A stretch of 35,159 bases of DNA from Gammaproteobacteria bacterium (lineage in GTDB: Bacteria > Pseudomonadota > Gammaproteobacteria > Arenicellales > Poriferihabitantaceae): NCBI GenBank assembly GCA_011523765.1, contig WTGA01000038.1:1-35159 (forward strand), given 5' to 3'. Below, piece after piece: positions 17,082 through 24,917 of the stretch. The translations under genes and the position numbers were made by a program. The notes beneath the pieces are model-generated. The model ran no database searches. It worked only from the letters and a program-made list of their open reading frames with translations, and was not told the DNA's origin. Position 1 is the first letter of the stretch; the number at the start of each line of letters is the position of its first letter.

Positions 17082-19076
17082 ATGTTTGAAAAACTGCTGA
17101 TTGCCAATCGGGGAGAAATCGCCTGCCGGGTTGCACGGACCGCAAAACGGATGGGGATTCCGACGGTGGCCGTCTATTCCGACATTGACCGCCATGCACT
17201 GCACGTCAAGCAGTGCACCCAAGCCATTCCCATCGGCGGTGCGACCACGCTGGAATCCTACCTGGATACCGGGAAAATTCTCAAGGCGGCGGAACAAAGC
17301 GGTGCGACGGCCATCCATCCAGGCTACGGTTTTCTCTCGGAGAATGCGGAATTTGCTGAAATGTGTGCCCGCAACGGCATCACGTTCATCGGTCCGACGG
17401 CCCGGTCGATCCGGATAATGGGTTCGAAAAGTGCCGCCAGGCAATGTATGGCCGATGCCGGCGTACCGGTCTTGGCCGGATATGACGGAGAGGACCAGTC
17501 GGTCTCGACCCTGACCCGCGAAGCCGGTAAAACCGGGTTTCCGCTTTTGATCAAGGCCGTTTCCGGGGGCGGTGGCAAGGGGATGCGCCGGGTCGGGAAA
17601 CCGGAAGACTTTGCCGGATCACTCGCTGCCGTCCAACGGGAAAGCCGGTCTGCATTTGCGGATGAACGGGTGATCCTGGAGAAATACCTGGCCGAAGCGC
17701 GCCATATTGAAATCCAGGTCTTCGGCGACCGGCACGGCAACCGGGTCCACCTGTTTGAAAGAGAATGTTCCGTGCAGCGCCGAAACCAGAAAATGATCGA
17801 GGAATCCCCGGCTGCCGGAATGACCGGGTCCCTGCGCCATGACATGACCGAAGCGGCCATTGCCTGTGCCCGGTCCATCCAGTATATCGGCGCGGGGACC
17901 GTGGAATTTCTCCTTGCGCCGGATCATTCCTTTTATTTCATGGAGATGAATACACGCCTGCAGGTGGAACACCCGGTCACCGAGATGGTAACAGGACTGG
18001 ACCTGGTGGAATGGCAGATTCTTGTCGCGGCCGGCCATGCCCTGCCATGCCTGCAGCCCGACATCCCACTTTCCGGGCATGCCATCGAAGCACGCATCTA
18101 TGCGGAAAACCCGGAACAGGAATTCCTGCCCACCGCGGGCAAAGTGCACTACCTGGAGCAACCCGAAACGAATGCCCGTACCCGGGTGGATACGGGGGTC
18201 GAGTCCGGTGATGAAATCAGCGTCCATTATGATCCCATGATTGCCAAGCTGGTAGTATGGGCCGGAACACGCAATGAAGCGGTTTCCAGCGTCGCAAGGG
18301 CACTCCGGAACTACCATGTTCTTGGCCTGGACAACAACATCCCCTTTCTCCATCGCCTGGTCAATCACAGCGCTTTCAAAAATGGATGCTACAGCACCAG
18401 TTTCGTGGAAAATCACATCGAAGAACTGCTGGCCGGGCCCCGGCACCATTTCAACCGTGCCCTCATGCTGGCCGGCAGCTATTTCCTGCTGGCCGGGAAC
18501 CAGCCGAACCACCTTCCCGACCCGAACGATTCAGACCGCTGGTCGCCCTGGAAACACAGTGACCTCTGGCAGAACGGACTGGAAAGACACCTTTCCGTCT
18601 TCCTTGAACACCGCTCCGAAACCCATACGGTCCGCATTTCGACGCATGCAGCCGGACTGCGCTTCGACCTTCCCGATGAAAGCGTGGAGGCCCGGTTCCC
18701 GGAGATCACTGCACACCGGATCAGCCTGCAGACCACTGCAGGAAAATTGACCGGGGTGATGGCGGCAGCGGGTTCCGTCCTGTTTCTTCGCCACCGGAAC
18801 GAACACTACCGTTTCAGGCATGTGGACCGGCGGTTTGACGGACAGCCTGCCGTCCATTCCGCCAATTCACTGAACGCACCCATGCCAGGCTCTGTCGTAT
18901 CCATCTCGGTGAATGAAGGACAGACGGTGACAGAAGGCGAACCGGTGATGGTCATCGAAGCCATGAAAATGGAACACCAGGTCCGGGCACCCCGTCCCGG
19001 GAAGGTTCACGCCATCCACTTTGCCGAGGGAGACCAGGTGAAGGAAGGACAGGTATTGCTGGAGATCGGACGATGA
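17082..19076 (+). CDS. liuD: methylcrotonyl-CoA carboxylase, biotin carboxylase/carrier (alpha) subunit
   Basis: A 664-residue biotin-dependent carboxylase subunit. Domains in order: biotin carboxylase N-lobe (LIANRGEIACRVARTAKRMG); ATP-grasp core with the glycine loop VSGGGGKGMRRV (about residue 160), RHIEIQVFGD and FMEMNTRLQVEHPVTE; a middle linker domain; and the biotinyl domain with VIEAMKMEHQV, biotinylated Lys629. It carboxylates biotin with ATP and bicarbonate, and LiuB uses the product. The stop overlaps the ATG of the HMG-CoA lyase gene (ATGA). The order liuB-liuD-liuE with ivd upstream is the classic leucine-degradation arrangement. Confidence 0.95.
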   Translation: MFEKLLIANRGEIACRVARTAKRMGIPTVAVYSDIDRHALHVKQCTQAIPIGGATTLESYLDTGKILKAAEQSGATAIHPGYGFLSENAEFAEMCARNGITFIGPTARSIRIMGSKSAARQCMADAGVPVLAGYDGEDQSVSTLTREAGKTGFPLLIKAVSGGGGKGMRRVGKPEDFAGSLAAVQRESRSAFADERVILEKYLAEARHIEIQVFGDRHGNRVHLFERECSVQRRNQKMIEESPAAGMTGSLRHDMTEAAIACARSIQYIGAGTVEFLLAPDHSFYFMEMNTRLQVEHPVTEMVTGLDLVEWQILVAAGHALPCLQPDIPLSGHAIEARIYAENPEQEFLPTAGKVHYLEQPETNARTRVDTGVESGDEISVHYDPMIAKLVVWAGTRNEAVSSVARALRNYHVLGLDNNIPFLHRLVNHSAFKNGCYSTSFVENHIEELLAGPRHHFNRALMLAGSYFLLAGNQPNHLPDPNDSDRWSPWKHSDLWQNGLERHLSVFLEHRSETHTVRISTHAAGLRFDLPDESVEARFPEITAHRISLQTTAGKLTGVMAAAGSVLFLRHRNEHYRFRHVDRRFDGQPAVHSANSLNAPMPGSVVSISVNEGQTVTEGEPVMVIEAMKMEHQVRAPRPGKVHAIHFAEGDQVKEGQVLLEIGR

Positions 19077-19963
19077 TCCCGGAATCCGTGCGGGTCGTCG
19101 AAGTGGGTCCCCGGGACGGCCTCCAGAACGAGCCGTCGGCATTGCCCCCGGATGTCCGTGCGGATTTCATCCTTTCCCTGCAATCCTGCGGATTGAAACA
19201 CATTGAAGGAGGCAGTTTTGTCCACCCCGAACGGGTCCCCCAAATGAGGGGAACGGACCAGGTACTGGCACGCCTGCCCCTGGCAGGAGAGTGCCGTTTC
19301 CCGGTGCTGGTACCCAATGTCAGAGGGCTGGAAGATGCACGGACGGCGGGCGCCCGGGACATTGCGGTATTCGCGGCGGCCTCCGAGACATTCAGCCAAA
19401 AGAACATCAACTGCGGAATTCGTGAAAGCATTCGCCGGTTCAGGAAGGTCTGTACCCAGGCACAGGCCAGCGGCATCACCATCCGGGGATATATTTCCTG
19501 CGTCATGGGTTGTCCTTACGAAGGCGATATCCCGGTATCCGCCGTGGAAGAGGTTGCAGTCCAGCTGATCGAGCTCGGGTGCCATGAAATCTCCCTTGGC
19601 GACACGATTGGTGTCGGCACTCCCGGCAAAACCGGTGAACTCATCGAAACACTGGGAAACCAGATCAACCGGAACCGGATAGCCGTGCATTTTCATGATA
19701 CCTATGGGCAGGCACTGGCCAATATTTATGCCGCTTTGCAGCAGGGAGTATCCGTCATCGACAGTTCGGTGGCCGGCCTGGGTGGCTGCCCGTATGCACA
19801 GGGGGCCAGCGGCAATGTTGCGACCGAAGATGTGGTGTATATGCTAAATGGACTGGGGGTCCAACACGGGATCGACCTGGAAAAACTGGTCCAAGCGGGA
19901 CGGAATATCTGTACAATCCTGAATCGCCCGGTAATGTCCAGGGTGAACCTGGCCATGCGCTGA
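19073..19963 (+). CDS. liuE: hydroxymethylglutaryl-CoA lyase
   Basis: TIM-barrel lyase of 296 residues that splits HMG-CoA into acetoacetate and acetyl-CoA, the last step of the leucine pathway. Signatures are VVEVGPRDGLQNE, GCPYEGDI, SLGDTIGVGTPG, the metal-binding HFHDTYGQALANI and the Cys-containing GLGGCPYAQGASGNVATED. It has the usual length and is translationally coupled to liuD. A 7-bp inverted repeat follows its stop. Confidence 0.95.
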   Translation: MIPESVRVVEVGPRDGLQNEPSALPPDVRADFILSLQSCGLKHIEGGSFVHPERVPQMRGTDQVLARLPLAGECRFPVLVPNVRGLEDARTAGARDIAVFAAASETFSQKNINCGIRESIRRFRKVCTQAQASGITIRGYISCVMGCPYEGDIPVSAVEEVAVQLIELGCHEISLGDTIGVGTPGKTGELIETLGNQINRNRIAVHFHDTYGQALANIYAALQQGVSVIDSSVAGLGGCPYAQGASGNVATEDVVYMLNGLGVQHGIDLEKLVQAGRNICTILNRPVMSRVNLAMR

Positions 19964-19965
19964 GA

Positions 19966-19991
19966 CCGGGCAGGAGACCGGACATGCCCGG
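19966..19991 (+). terminator. intercistronic hairpin after liuE
   Basis: CCGGGCA and TGCCCGG form a 7-bp stem with a 12-base loop, three bases after the liuE stop. No T-run follows, so this is likely an RNA-stabilising or weak attenuating hairpin rather than a full terminator. It marks a boundary between the core liu genes and the four genes behind them. Confidence 0.4.
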
Positions 19992-20028
19992 ACCCCTGGC
20001 GACCTGACTGAACAACACGGGAACCCAC

Positions 20029-20712
20029 ATGAAACTGACACTTGGATTTGACGTCTACGGCACCCTGATCGATACACACGGGGTCATCAGTGAATTGGAA
20101 AAAATGATCGGGGCGACACAGGCGCCCCGTTTTTCCCAGGTTTGGAGAGAGAAGCAGCTGGAATACACTTTTCGCAGGGGGGCCATGCGCAAGTACCTGA
20201 ATTTCGGAATCTGTACCCGGCAGGCGCTGGACCATACTGCGGAAACCCTGCAGCATGCATTGAGCGATGAGCAAAAGGGGGAGCTGGTATCCGCTTACGA
20301 TACCCTGCCCGCTTTCGGGGATGCCGGGAACGGACTGTCAACATTGAAAAATGCGGGCCATGCATTGTTCGCATTTTCCAACGGCCAGGCGGAAGCGGTG
20401 GAAACTGTCCTGGAAAATGCCGGAATCCGGCAGTATTTCAGAGGGGTTGTCAGTGTCGATGAGATCGGAACATTCAAACCGGACCCGGAGGTTTACCACC
20501 ATTTTCTCAAAGTCACCCATTCCGCACCCGGGAACACCTGGCTGGTTTCCAGCAATGGATTTGATGTCATTGGCGCCGTGGCCATCGGCATGAAAGCGGC
20601 CTGGATACAGCGTTCTCCCGCGGTGATTCTGGACCCCTGGGAATTTTCACCAACGGTCATACTTGATTCATTGGACAAGCTGACTCACTCGATCTCTTCC
20701 CGACAACCATGA
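20029..20712 (+). CDS. HAD-superfamily hydrolase, L-2-haloacid dehalogenase type (haloacid dehalogenase type II)
   Basis: A 227-residue HAD protein. Nucleophile Asp8 is in GFDVYGTLID, the Ser/Thr motif is FAFSNGQ (Ser117), Lys150 is in FKPDPEVYHHF and the last motif is SSNGFDVIGA. These four together match L-2-haloacid dehalogenases, which replace a halide at C2 with hydroxyl. The Tyr in FDVYGTL is typical of that subgroup. Actual dehalogenation is unproven; many homologues lack it. A GGGAA ribosome site precedes the ATG. Its stop overlaps the start of the next thioesterase gene. Confidence 0.82.
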   Translation: MKLTLGFDVYGTLIDTHGVISELEKMIGATQAPRFSQVWREKQLEYTFRRGAMRKYLNFGICTRQALDHTAETLQHALSDEQKGELVSAYDTLPAFGDAGNGLSTLKNAGHALFAFSNGQAEAVETVLENAGIRQYFRGVVSVDEIGTFKPDPEVYHHFLKVTHSAPGNTWLVSSNGFDVIGAVAIGMKAAWIQRSPAVILDPWEFSPTVILDSLDKLTHSISSRQP

Positions 20713-21125
20713 AACCCACTCCAGCATTTTTAAACCGGAAGGATACCGACAATTTGCCGGGCATCCTGGGAATTCAGTCCATTGAAATTGGCAGCGACTA
20801 CTCCATCGCTGAAATGACCGTCCATACCCGTCACATGAACCTGAAAGCGTTCATTCATGGCGGGAGTGTGGTCGCCCTTGCGGATACGGCGGCTGGTTAC
20901 GGCTGTTATTCAAACCTGCCCGAAGGGGCGAACGGATTCACGACGATTGAACTCAAGTGCAATTTCATTGGCAGCACACAATCCGGGGTCCTGCGCTCCA
21001 CCGCCAGATGTATCCATCGGGGGAAAACCACCCAGGTTTGGGATGCCGATGTCGTGGATGCCCACAGCGGCAGGACCCTCGGCGAGTTTCGCTGTACCCA
21101 ATTGATTACCTATCCATCGCCATGA
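20709..21125 (+). CDS. PaaI-type hotdog thioesterase
   Basis: A 138-residue hotdog protein with FIHGGSVVALADTAAGYGC, the HGG...D active-site pattern of the PaaI/uncharacterised thioesterase family, then GFTTIELKCNFIGS. It is the second PaaI-like thioesterase in the window and only distantly similar to the first. It overlaps the genes on both sides by ATGA junctions, so it is produced with the HAD protein and the DUF2889 protein. Its acyl-CoA substrate is unknown. Confidence 0.85.
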   Translation: MKPTPAFLNRKDTDNLPGILGIQSIEIGSDYSIAEMTVHTRHMNLKAFIHGGSVVALADTAAGYGCYSNLPEGANGFTTIELKCNFIGSTQSGVLRSTARCIHRGKTTQVWDADVVDAHSGRTLGEFRCTQLITYPSP

Positions 21126-21682
21126 GCAAGATTGACCCCTCCAGCTGCGAACTGGTCCGCACAAAACTGCATGTGCGAGAGATCCGATGCGAAGGCTACC
21201 GGCGTTCCGACGGGTTGTGGGATATCGAAGCAACCCTTGCCGACACCAAAACGATTGGGTTCTTCAATCACGAGCGGGGGGAAATTCCACCAGGAGAACC
21301 CATTCACAAGATGGTTCTTGTGGTCACCCTGGAACTGGACATGACGATTGCTGATATCCGTGCACAGATGCCGTATACCCCCTTTCGAATCTGTCCGCAG
21401 GCAATGGAAAACCTGGCCCGACTCATCGGTCTTCGAATACAACCCGGATGGATGCGGGAAGTGCGAAAACGTATCCCGAATACGGACAGTTGCACACACC
21501 TTACCGAATTGCTGGGCCCTGTCTCCACGACCGCCTACCAGACGATGCACCAAGCCATTGAAAAACTGGAACAAAACAAAGTGAAGCGCCGTGCTCCTCC
21601 CATCCTGAACCAGTGCCATGCGCTGGCCAGTGACAGTGCCGTTGTCCAGGCAATGTGGCCACAGTTTTATGAACACGAATAA
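21122..21682 (+). CDS. DUF2889-family protein
   Basis: A 186-residue protein starting MSKIDPSSCELVRTKLHVRE; the longer track start runs antiparallel in frame through the thioesterase gene. The body has CEGYRRSDGLWDIEATLADTK, FNHERGEIPPGEPIHKM and QMPYTPFRICPQAMENLARL, which I recognise as the DUF2889 pattern. The family has no established function. Its members often lie near acyl-CoA or aromatic catabolism genes, by recollection. No signal peptide or membrane span is seen. Coupled to the preceding thioesterase. Confidence 0.75.
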   Translation: MSKIDPSSCELVRTKLHVREIRCEGYRRSDGLWDIEATLADTKTIGFFNHERGEIPPGEPIHKMVLVVTLELDMTIADIRAQMPYTPFRICPQAMENLARLIGLRIQPGWMREVRKRIPNTDSCTHLTELLGPVSTTAYQTMHQAIEKLEQNKVKRRAPPILNQCHALASDSAVVQAMWPQFYEHE

Positions 21683-22721
21683 CCCGGATTCCCCGGAAAA
21701 TCGGGAGGGTCGCAGAACCGGTGCAACCGCCAACGAACCCATGCCCGACACGATGCCTTTCAATCGACTGGAACGGGCGGGGGTGGGCGCCAGCCCTGAA
21801 GCCAGGCAGTTTCTGGAACAGAACCTGCCGGTTGAACCGGACCGCGACCCTCCCCGAAAGAATATCGAAACCCTGCGACAGGAAACCCGGGAGGCCTGCC
21901 AGCCCGCCATCGACCAGGCACTGGAACGTTTCCGCCCGGTCATTGACAGCAGGGAGATCGGCGGAGTCCGGTGCTTGTCCATCTCGCCCCCGGGGTCGGG
22001 AAAAACACCCGGGGACACCCTGTTGTTGTACTTTTTTGGGGGAGGCTATATCCAGGGCAGTCCCGAAGAAGACCTGCCCATTACCGCGGTCCTGTCACAT
22101 CGGTTGAATCTCACCGTGATTTCCCCTGATTACCGGTTGGCACCGGAAAATCCGTATCCCGCCGCCATCGAAGACGGCCGGATGGTATGCCGGGAGATCC
22201 TGGGCAAGATGAATGTCCGCAATCTTTTGCTGGTCGGTGAATCCGCGGGAGGCAACCTTGCCCTGCAAACCCTTCTTTGGATCAGAAGGCAAAACCTGGC
22301 CATGCCCAGGGCCTGTGCACTGCTGTCTCCATGGGTCGATTTGACCAACCAGGGGGACTCTTTTGATTTCAACAATGGCCGCGACCCCACCTTGCTGACC
22401 GCGTACGCCGAGACTGCCGCCGAACTCTTCGCCGGAAAACTGCCGGTTGACCATTCCGGCCTTTCACCGCTGCACGGGCAATATGACGAATCCTTTCCGC
22501 CGATGATGGTCACCAGCGGGACCCGGGACCTGTTGCTGAGCACCTGCGTACAACTCGTAGCCAGACTACGGGCCTCGGGGATTCAGGTCGATTTTCGCGT
22601 ATGGGAAAACATGTGGCATGTATTTGAGTATTACCCGCAGATACCGGAAGCGGGTCAGTCGCTCGCAGAAATTTGTCAGTTTCTGGCCCGGCACTCCAAC
22701 GGGGGGTGCAAAGCAAGGTGA
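21669..22721 (+). CDS. alpha/beta hydrolase, HSL-type esterase
   Basis: About 350 residues from the ATG at 21669, which overlaps the DUF2889 stop; ATG 21741 is also possible. The nucleophile motif is GESAGGNLALQ, the acid region is SGTRDLLL and the His is in MWHVFEYYP. The HSL-type SPDYRLAPENPYPAA is clear. The usual HGGG oxyanion motif reads FFGGGYIQGS, with Phe in place of His. It likely hydrolyses short-chain or alcohol esters in the cytoplasm. As the last member of the coupled group, it could release a carboxylic acid that feeds the pathways upstream. Confidence 0.82.
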   Translation: MNTNNPDSPENREGRRTGATANEPMPDTMPFNRLERAGVGASPEARQFLEQNLPVEPDRDPPRKNIETLRQETREACQPAIDQALERFRPVIDSREIGGVRCLSISPPGSGKTPGDTLLLYFFGGGYIQGSPEEDLPITAVLSHRLNLTVISPDYRLAPENPYPAAIEDGRMVCREILGKMNVRNLLLVGESAGGNLALQTLLWIRRQNLAMPRACALLSPWVDLTNQGDSFDFNNGRDPTLLTAYAETAAELFAGKLPVDHSGLSPLHGQYDESFPPMMVTSGTRDLLLSTCVQLVARLRASGIQVDFRVWENMWHVFEYYPQIPEAGQSLAEICQFLARHSNGGCKAR

Positions 22722-22770
22722 GTGCGGGTATCCGTACCACTCCATGGCCCTCTGGCCTATCCACGTGACC

Positions 22771-23913
22771 ATGAATGCGGTTGCACCCAGGTTTCTGTCG
22801 GCCTGGATGCTTGCACTCATGGTCTCCCTATCCACACAGATTTTCAATTCAAAAAAGACCATGGCTGACGGGGAAACACTTCATGCAATCCGGGTCCCTG
22901 CCGAGTGGGAGCCCCAGGAAGCCATTTGGCTGCAATGGCCCGGAAGATACGAAAAGGCCTATGAAACCGCATTCGGAAAAATGGCAACCGTGATCTCTGG
23001 TTACCAGAAGTTGCATATCATTCATGACAATGACCGGATTCGAAAAGAGGCCGAAACCGCGATATGGTCCGCCGGCGGCAACCCGGACCATGACCACATC
23101 GTGTGGCACAAAATCCGGAATGACGGTGCGTGGATGCGGGACAACGGACCGGTCTATGTCATCCAGGACGGGGAAATGCGCATTCAGAACTGGCAGTTCG
23201 ATGCCTGGGGCGGAGCGTTTGGCGCGGACATCCCGTTTGCGCATGACAATGCCATCCCCGATGCAGTGGGAAAATTCCTGGATATGCCCGTGGACCGAGT
23301 GAATATCGTCCACGAAAGAGGCAACCTGGAATTTAACGGGGTCGATACGGTACTCCTGAACTGGAGCACGATGGGTGACCCGAGGAGAAACCCCGGCTAT
23401 GTTCGGGAACAGGCAAAGAGGGATTTAAAGAAGTACTTTGGCGTGAGCAAGGTGGTCTTTGTGCAAGGCGTCCCCGAAGGCGACTTGACCAATGGGCATA
23501 TCGATGGCATTGCCCGATTCATCAATCCAACCACCGTCGTCGTTCCGGAGTGTACCAGAGCTTCCTTGTGCAAACCGGGCGACGGGAAGAACGACCAGAT
23601 ATTCGATGACGCCGCACAAACCATCAAAGCAGCCGGATTTACCGTTATTCGACATCCCATTGAAGGGGTCGGCACCCACAAAGGGGTGGTATATGACGCC
23701 AACTATATGAACTGGATCGTCGGAAACGGATTTGTCATTGCTGTGGGGTTTGACAATCCTGGCACGGATGCGAGTGCCAAACGACGCATCGAATCCTACT
23801 TTCCGGGCCGCGATGTGCATATTATTGAAATGCTCGGATCGTGGATGGGGGGCGGGGGCGCACACTGCCACACCAATGACCAGCCCGCATTTTCAACCAT
23901 CCACTTTCAATAG
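22771..23913 (+). CDS. agmatine deiminase-family (PAD-like) hydrolase with possible signal peptide
   Basis: About 380 residues of the agmatine/peptidyl-arginine deiminase family, which hydrolyse guanidino groups to release ammonia. Marks are EWEPQEAIWLQWPG, the substrate-binding WMRDNGPVYV, GNLEFNGVDTVLLN, NGHIDGIARF (His/Asp) and the nucleophile Cys in GGGGAHCHTNDQP. The start is uncertain (ATG at 22744 or 22771). Either gives a hydrophobic N-terminus (RFLSAWMLALMVSLST) before the mature domain, suggesting export. Cytoplasmic agmatine deiminases lack this. The substrate could be agmatine or another guanidine. Confidence 0.82.
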   Translation: MNAVAPRFLSAWMLALMVSLSTQIFNSKKTMADGETLHAIRVPAEWEPQEAIWLQWPGRYEKAYETAFGKMATVISGYQKLHIIHDNDRIRKEAETAIWSAGGNPDHDHIVWHKIRNDGAWMRDNGPVYVIQDGEMRIQNWQFDAWGGAFGADIPFAHDNAIPDAVGKFLDMPVDRVNIVHERGNLEFNGVDTVLLNWSTMGDPRRNPGYVREQAKRDLKKYFGVSKVVFVQGVPEGDLTNGHIDGIARFINPTTVVVPECTRASLCKPGDGKNDQIFDDAAQTIKAAGFTVIRHPIEGVGTHKGVVYDANYMNWIVGNGFVIAVGFDNPGTDASAKRRIESYFPGRDVHIIEMLGSWMGGGGAHCHTNDQPAFSTIHFQ

Positions 23914-24117
23914 GTTTTTCCTGTGACTGATGGGTCCAGTGAGCGGAGATTTCCTGTCCTTTGTACCAGATTTCTTCGGTATTTCGGACCGCTCTTCCAT
24001 TACCCATCGGGCATGGCCAAAACCGGTAAGCCGGTCAGACGGTATGGAGTTGTAATGCCCGGAATGGCCGACAGGTGGTGCGGGGTCTGAATCCTGCCCC
24101 GTGTAAGCGAAGAGAAA

Positions 24118-24169
24118 TTGACCGGTTGTCAGCAATATGGCAGTATCTGCTATTATCAGACCTTATCAG
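24118..24169 (+). promoter_or_regulatory. promoter and putative ParD operator
   Basis: An extended -10 element TGC-TATTAT (24148-24156) lies just before parD. TTGACC (24118) with CAGTAT at 17 bases is an alternative promoter. Two direct repeats of TTATCAG (24153 and 24163) are spaced exactly 10 bases apart, one helical turn. Such direct repeats are commonly contacted by ribbon-helix-helix antitoxins to autoregulate. AGGAGG follows at once. Confidence 0.45.
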
Positions 24170-24177
24170 GAGGAAAA

Positions 24178-24417
24178 ATGCCAAATATACACCTTACGGA
24201 ACAGATGGAAAATTATATTCAGGGGCAGATCAGGTCGGGGGCATATGCCAATCTGAGCGAAGTCGTGCGTGCGGGCATGCGAATGCTCATGGAGAGGGAC
24301 AACGCACATCAGTTCTATACACTCAAAGCGGATCTCGAAGAGGCCTTGCAGGAAGCCGAAGATGGCGGGGTTGAGGAATTCGATTCCCGGGCCTACGAGC
24401 CGGATGCCGGAAGTTGA
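24178..24417 (+). CDS. parD: ParD-type ribbon-helix-helix antitoxin
   Basis: A 79-residue antitoxin starting MPNIHLTEQMENYIQGQI behind a perfect AGGAGG. The ribbon-helix-helix part is followed by GAYANLSEVVRAGMRML, then an acidic tail (DLEEALQEAEDGG) that wraps the toxin in ParD proteins. The track start adds 20 spurious residues. It overlaps or abuts the parE-like gene. It neutralises ParE and probably represses its own promoter. Confidence 0.88.
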   Translation: MPNIHLTEQMENYIQGQIRSGAYANLSEVVRAGMRMLMERDNAHQFYTLKADLEEALQEAEDGGVEEFDSRAYEPDAGS

Positions 24418-24430
24418 CTATCGCGATGAT

Positions 24431-24751
24431 ATGACGATCAGGCTGTCCAGGCTGGCGAAACGGGATTTGGATGAAATCCGCAGATACACGGTGGAAACAT
24501 GGGGTCGCGGGCAATGGTTGAAAACCTACCGGGGGCTGGTACAGGCTTTCGAGGGAATCGTGGCCAATCCGGATGATGGACGCGACCGGAGCCTGTTCGC
24601 GACGGGTCTTCGCTCAGTGAATTACAGACGGCATGTGATATTTTTCGCACGGATAGCCGCCACCGGCAATGAGGCGGTTATCATTCGGATCGTTCATCAG
24701 CGCCGAAATTTGCCGGCATTGGTCTACTACGAAGAGATCAGTGGCTGCTGA
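24431..24751 (+). CDS. parE: ParE-type toxin
   Basis: RelE/ParE-superfamily toxin of 106 residues from MTIRLSRLAKRDLDEIRRYT; an ATG at 24404, overlapping parD, would add nine residues. Family marks are WGRGQWLKTYRGLVQAFE, FATGLRSVNYRRHVIFF and IIRIVHQRRN. ParE toxins inhibit DNA gyrase. The protein looks complete and intact, so the pair is probably functional. It sits between catabolic genes and is likely a small mobile addition. Confidence 0.87.
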   Translation: MTIRLSRLAKRDLDEIRRYTVETWGRGQWLKTYRGLVQAFEGIVANPDDGRDRSLFATGLRSVNYRRHVIFFARIAATGNEAVIIRIVHQRRNLPALVYYEEISGC

Positions 24752-24917
24752 TTGTGCAGGGAAACTGGATGTTGGAGGATCTTGAGGTTTGCTCATCACA
24801 AGCCTTGTCATATTGAGTGTGACGCTGTCGTAGCCGCAACCTCCTGGATAGAGACCGAAGAAAGCGGGGGCCGGGCATTCGATATCGGTTCACCTGACCG
24901 CCAAGCTGCTTCGGGAT

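Noticed and set aside
22771-23913. the whole deiminase gene as part of the HAD-esterase operon
   Set aside because: It follows on the same strand after a short gap but has no overlap and no functional link, so I left it as a separate unit.
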